From assembly GCA_028877005.1 (NCBI GenBank), contig JAGWPI010000300.1:1-8507 (forward strand): a stretch of 8,507 nt of DNA. Direction: 5' to 3'. This DNA comes from Bacteroidota bacterium. GTDB lineage: Bacteria; Bacteroidota; Bacteroidia; Chitinophagales; Chitinophagaceae. The notes below the pieces were generated by a model. The model did not search any database and was not told the DNA's origin. It saw only the letters and a program-made list of their open reading frames with translations. Positions 5,910-8,507 of the stretch are shown one piece after another; the stretch's first letter is position 1, and each line of letters starts with the position of its first letter. Both the position numbers and the translations under genes were made by a program.

Positions 5910-6731
5910 ATGGGGTGTATACCTTTAAAAGTTTGTAAGCTATTTGCTTTCATCTTATTTTTGTGGCCAAAAAATGAGCATTTGTCATCAAGAATTTCAT
6001 TGATTATTGGTTTTTTATGTTTGTTTTTGCTGTACCATTTTCCTGAATTTTTTTCGGCATTTTGGTTAATGGTACTCTTTAAACTATTGTTTTTAGTGGT
6101 TGCCTACCTAATAGCCCGGCTACAAGGTAGGCAGAGTTGGGAAAGGTATGGTTTGGGAAGGGTAAAACTGTGGTGGCAACGGCTGGTTATGGGTGGGTTA
6201 TTAGGCATTGGGTGCTTTTTGGCATCATGGATTGCATCGATGCAATGCCATTATGAAGCTATTGTATCGGTAAAAGCTGGGTCGTCTATGTTGCAGCAGT
6301 TACCCACTCTTTTATTGTTAACGTTAATTCCCTCATTAGCCGAAGATATTTTAACCCGTGGTTATTGGTATACTCCGCTTTCCTGTTTAAAGCCTGGCGT
6401 ATGGGTTGTATTCTCTGCCACCTTATTTGTAGGCAACCATATTTGGCGCTTATCAGATGGTGCAGCAGTAATTGCCTATCTTTTTTTACTGGGATTGGTT
6501 TTGGCTCTTGCTGTAAGGATTACGGGCTCATTATGGTTGGCATTTGGCATACATTGGGGGGCTAATTTGGCTTTTGAAAGTGTGCGGGCTTTTATAACTA
6601 TCACGCCATTAGTGGCACATGCGGGAAGTACTTGGTTATTGGCTGCCTGCTGGGGGCTATTATTGGCTATAATGGTATTTGTATTGCAGATGCCTCGTAT
6701 ACGAGGTATATTGTGCTGGAAATGGGCTTAA
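5910..6731 (+). CDS. CPBP family intramembrane metalloprotease (CAAX protease/Abi-like)
   Basis: The 273-residue, very hydrophobic protein has several transmembrane helices. Its three CPBP motifs are in order: E145-D-I-L-T-R150-G (variant of EExxxR, second Glu is Asp), F173-V-G-N-H177 (FxxxH) and H215-W-G-A-N219 (HxxxN). These glutamate and histidine residues form the zinc-dependent or Glu-activated site in the Rce1/CPBP family. Bacterial members process or bind membrane proteins and peptides; a few serve in bacteriocin self-immunity, but no bacteriocin gene is nearby. The start is uncertain. The ATG at 5910 is used, and 5862 (ATG) and 5766 (TTG) are also in frame. The first convincing helix begins near SRISLIIGFLCLF, from about 5990, so an unusual TTG at 5982 is also possible. 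The gene appears to be single, with mutL convergent 83 bp away. Confidence 0.82.
   Translation: MGCIPLKVCKLFAFILFLWPKNEHLSSRISLIIGFLCLFLLYHFPEFFSAFWLMVLFKLLFLVVAYLIARLQGRQSWERYGLGRVKLWWQRLVMGGLLGIGCFLASWIASMQCHYEAIVSVKAGSSMLQQLPTLLLLTLIPSLAEDILTRGYWYTPLSCLKPGVWVVFSATLFVGNHIWRLSDGAAVIAYLFLLGLVLALAVRITGSLWLAFGIHWGANLAFESVRAFITITPLVAHAGSTWLLAACWGLLLAIMVFVLQMPRIRGILCWKWA
5956..5963 (+). promoter_or_regulatory. Possible -7 box overlapping the annotated start of the CPBP gene
   Basis: TATTTTTG matches TAnnTTTG, and a TTTG at 5932-5935 lies 20 bp upstream, about the spacing expected for the -33 element. This is the only place in the window where both elements pair well. It lies 46 bp inside the gene when the ATG at 5910 is used. 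If it is the true promoter, translation must begin later: TTG at 5982, or ATG at 6069, which would lose the first helix. It may also be a chance match in T-rich coding sequence. Confidence 0.25.
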
Positions 6732-6814
6732 ACAACAGGCAGTGTAAGGTAAGTTTTCTAAAATTGACTATCATGTATTGGCATGGTGAATGATATTACA
6801 ACTATTTCTTTGCT
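6732..6814. other. Convergent intergenic spacer between the CPBP gene and mutL
   Basis: These 83 bp separate two converging genes. They contain no strong stem followed by a T tract. The direct repeat CATG-TATTGG-CATG (two self-complementary CATG tetramers) is the only visible structure and is too small to call a terminator. Confidence 0.4.
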
Positions 6815-8507
6815 TTAATGCTTGCCAAACATCCTATCCAAATAATCTTCTTTAAATTCTAAATAAGTTGGACTGCCATTTACTGTATGGTTTGGTGTTT
6901 CACATTGCAGTAAATCCTGAATAAGTTGTTGCATCTCTTTTTGTCCTAAAGTTTTACCTGCTTTTATGGCCTGCTGCCGGCACATACAACGTACTAATTT
7001 TTCGCGTTTACTAAATTTTATATCGCTGCTAAAATGTTTAAACTGTTCAATCAGTAATTCAATAGCTCTTTTTTCATTGCCCTGTAGTACATCGGCCGGG
7101 GTGCCTTGTATAACAAAAGTGTTGTTGCCAAAGGCTTCTAACTGAAAACCTATTTTAGCCAATTCGGGTAATAAATCGGTTAATAAGGCAGCATCGGCGG
7201 CACTTAATTCAATGGTAGACGGAAACAAACTTTTTTGAGCAGCTACCGGTTTACTGTGCAATGCCGCTTGGTATTTTTCGTACAATACTCGTTCATGCGC
7301 CAATTGTTGGTGCAATAGTACAAACCCACTGGATGTGGGTGCAATAATATAGGTTTGGTGTAGTTGCAACAATGGTGCATCGGGTAATACCTGAAATGCC
7401 ACTTTCTTTTCTTCTGCCGGTTGCCACAAAGCAGTAGGAATGTCTATGTTATTAAAAGATGCGGCATCAGTGGGCTTTTCAAAAAAAGAACGCCAGCTTT
7501 TTAATTCATCGGTATTATTTTTTTCAATAAAATGCGCCTGGTTTTTTTGTGTAAAGGTTTGGTATAACTGTGAGGCTTGTGTTTGTTCTTTTTGTGCAGC
7601 CGTCATGGGGCGGCTAACGGCATCTAATTGCTGTATGTTGGCATTTAAAGTAAAATCTAATGAAGGTGCAATACTAAATTGTGCCAATGCATGTTTTACA
7701 GCCGATTGTACAAATGCGTAGATAATTTTTTCGTCTTCAAACTTAATTTCTTGTTTGGTGGGGTGTACATTAATATCTACCTGCGAGGGGTCAATATCTA
7801 TGTATAATACATAAGCCGGATAACTGTCTTTTGCAATTAAGCTATCAAATGCAGTAGTAACGGCATGGTTTAAATAGGCACTTTTAATAAAGCGATTATT
7901 TACAAAAAAATATTGGTCGCCACGTGTTTTTTTGGCACTTTCCGGTTTTCCCACAAAGCCATACACGTTCATATAATCGGTTTCTTCTTTTACCGACACC
8001 AATTTGGCATTATACTGGTTACCCAATACCTGTACAATTCTTTGTTTTAATGAGCTTGCTTCTAAATGAAATACTTCCTGACCATTATGGCTTAAACTAA
8101 AAAATATATCCGGAAAAGCCATTACAACTCTTATAAACTCATCAATAATATGACGCATTTCGGCGGCATTGCTTTTTAAGAAATTTCTTCGGGCAGGTAC
8201 ATTAAAAAACAAATTTTTCATGCTAATACTGGTGCCAATGGCACAGGCACAAGGTTCTTGCTGCAATACACGGCTGTTTTCAATGAGCAAATAAGTACCA
8301 AAATCATTGTCAGCTTTACGGGTTTTTATTTCCACTTGTGCCACTGCCGCAATAGAGGCCAATGCTTCGCCTCTAAAACCCATGGTTTTAATGCGAAACA
8401 AATCATCAATAGCTTTTATTTTACTGGTAGCATGCCGTTCAAAAGCCATACGGGCATCGGTTTCACTCATGCCACTACCATTATCAATTACTTGTATTAA
8501 ACTTTTA
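6815..8507 (-). CDS. mutL: DNA mismatch repair protein MutL (N terminus cut by window edge)
   Basis: The frame runs off the right edge; 563 residues are visible and about 45-50 are missing, including the ATPase Glu/Asn motif I. MutL couples mismatch recognition by MutS to strand removal. The visible GHKL ATPase part has DNGSGM (visible residues 8-13), FERHATSKI, TMGFRGEALASIAAV and GTSISMKNLFFNVPARRNFLKS. The transducer domain is marked by QVDINVHPTKQEIKFEDE. A poorly conserved linker leads to the C-terminal dimerisation domain, with HQQLAHERVLYEKY where many homologues have DQHAxxERxxYE, then RCMCRQQAIKAGKTL and the end CETPNHTVNGSPTYLEF. The internal ATG at 8470 (MSETDAR) is not the start, because conserved motif II residues lie upstream of it. 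The gene converges on the CPBP gene; its promoter is outside the window. Confidence 0.96.
   Translation of the reverse strand, partial: KSLIQVIDNGSGMSETDARMAFERHATSKIKAIDDLFRIKTMGFRGEALASIAAVAQVEIKTRKADNDFGTYLLIENSRVLQQEPCACAIGTSISMKNLFFNVPARRNFLKSNAAEMRHIIDEFIRVVMAFPDIFFSLSHNGQEVFHLEASSLKQRIVQVLGNQYNAKLVSVKEETDYMNVYGFVGKPESAKKTRGDQYFFVNNRFIKSAYLNHAVTTAFDSLIAKDSYPAYVLYIDIDPSQVDINVHPTKQEIKFEDEKIIYAFVQSAVKHALAQFSIAPSLDFTLNANIQQLDAVSRPMTAAQKEQTQASQLYQTFTQKNQAHFIEKNNTDELKSWRSFFEKPTDAASFNNIDIPTALWQPAEEKKVAFQVLPDAPLLQLHQTYIIAPTSSGFVLLHQQLAHERVLYEKYQAALHSKPVAAQKSLFPSTIELSAADAALLTDLLPELAKIGFQLEAFGNNTFVIQGTPADVLQGNEKRAIELLIEQFKHFSSDIKFSKREKLVRCMCRQQAIKAGKTLGQKEMQQLIQDLLQCETPNHTVNGSPTYLEFKEDYLDRMFGKH

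Noticed and set aside
5732..5953. 73-codon minus-strand open frame in the spacer before the CPBP gene
   Set aside because: No homologous pattern, no promoter, and it is composed of the repeat array and antisense of the CPBP 5' region.
5910..6731. CPBP protease as a bacteriocin immunity or phage abortive-infection system
   Set aside because: No bacteriocin precursor, transporter or defence gene lies near; the family alone does not support that role.
7440..7721. 93-codon plus-strand open frame inside mutL
   Set aside because: It is antisense to the MutL linker, Cys-rich, and shows no family pattern.

Overview
The window comes from the chromosome of a member of the Bacteroidota, most likely of the Chitinophagia type. 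The evidence is the AT-rich coding sequence, start codons without Shine-Dalgarno sequences, two matches to the Bacteroidota -7 promoter element TAnnTTTG close to start codons, and gene families typical of the phylum: a BatD-like protein, the Bacteroidota branch of the arginase fold family with its RWWM/PCS C-terminal tail, and a MutL ending in a ...G-x-PT... tail. No tRNA, rRNA, CRISPR array, transposase or phage gene is visible.

Layout. 1-483 (+) is the 3' end of a sensor histidine kinase, followed after 32 bp by its OmpR/PhoB-type response regulator (516-1223, +). A BatD-like envelope protein lies convergently (1207-2967, -), its stop overlapping the regulator's 3' end by 17 bp. The 109-bp divergent spacer (2968-3076) has a Bacteroidota -7 element for each direction and a perfect 6+6 inverted repeat. 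Rightward from it runs a probable two-gene unit: an arginase-fold protein (3077-4213) and, 9 bp later, a PBP4-type D-Ala-D-Ala carboxypeptidase (4223-5596). Next is a 313-bp non-coding stretch with five tandem 11-bp units and a C5/G5 hairpin, then a CPBP/CAAX-type intramembrane protease (5910-6731, +). On the minus strand the window closes with mutL (6815 to the right edge), which lacks only its N-terminal ~45-50 residues.

How the genes relate. The two-component pair is a self-evident signalling unit, but its signal and targets cannot be read here. BatD, PBP4 and the CPBP protease are all envelope proteins, but only arginase-like/PBP4 look co-transcribed. MutL is housekeeping DNA repair.

I see no convincing new multi-gene defence or mobile system. 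The points most worth a second look are the 11-bp tandem array, the half-lost metal site of the arginase-like protein, the altered endonuclease motif in MutL, the BatD gene standing away from any other bat gene in the visible sequence, and the palindrome next to the batD -7 box.
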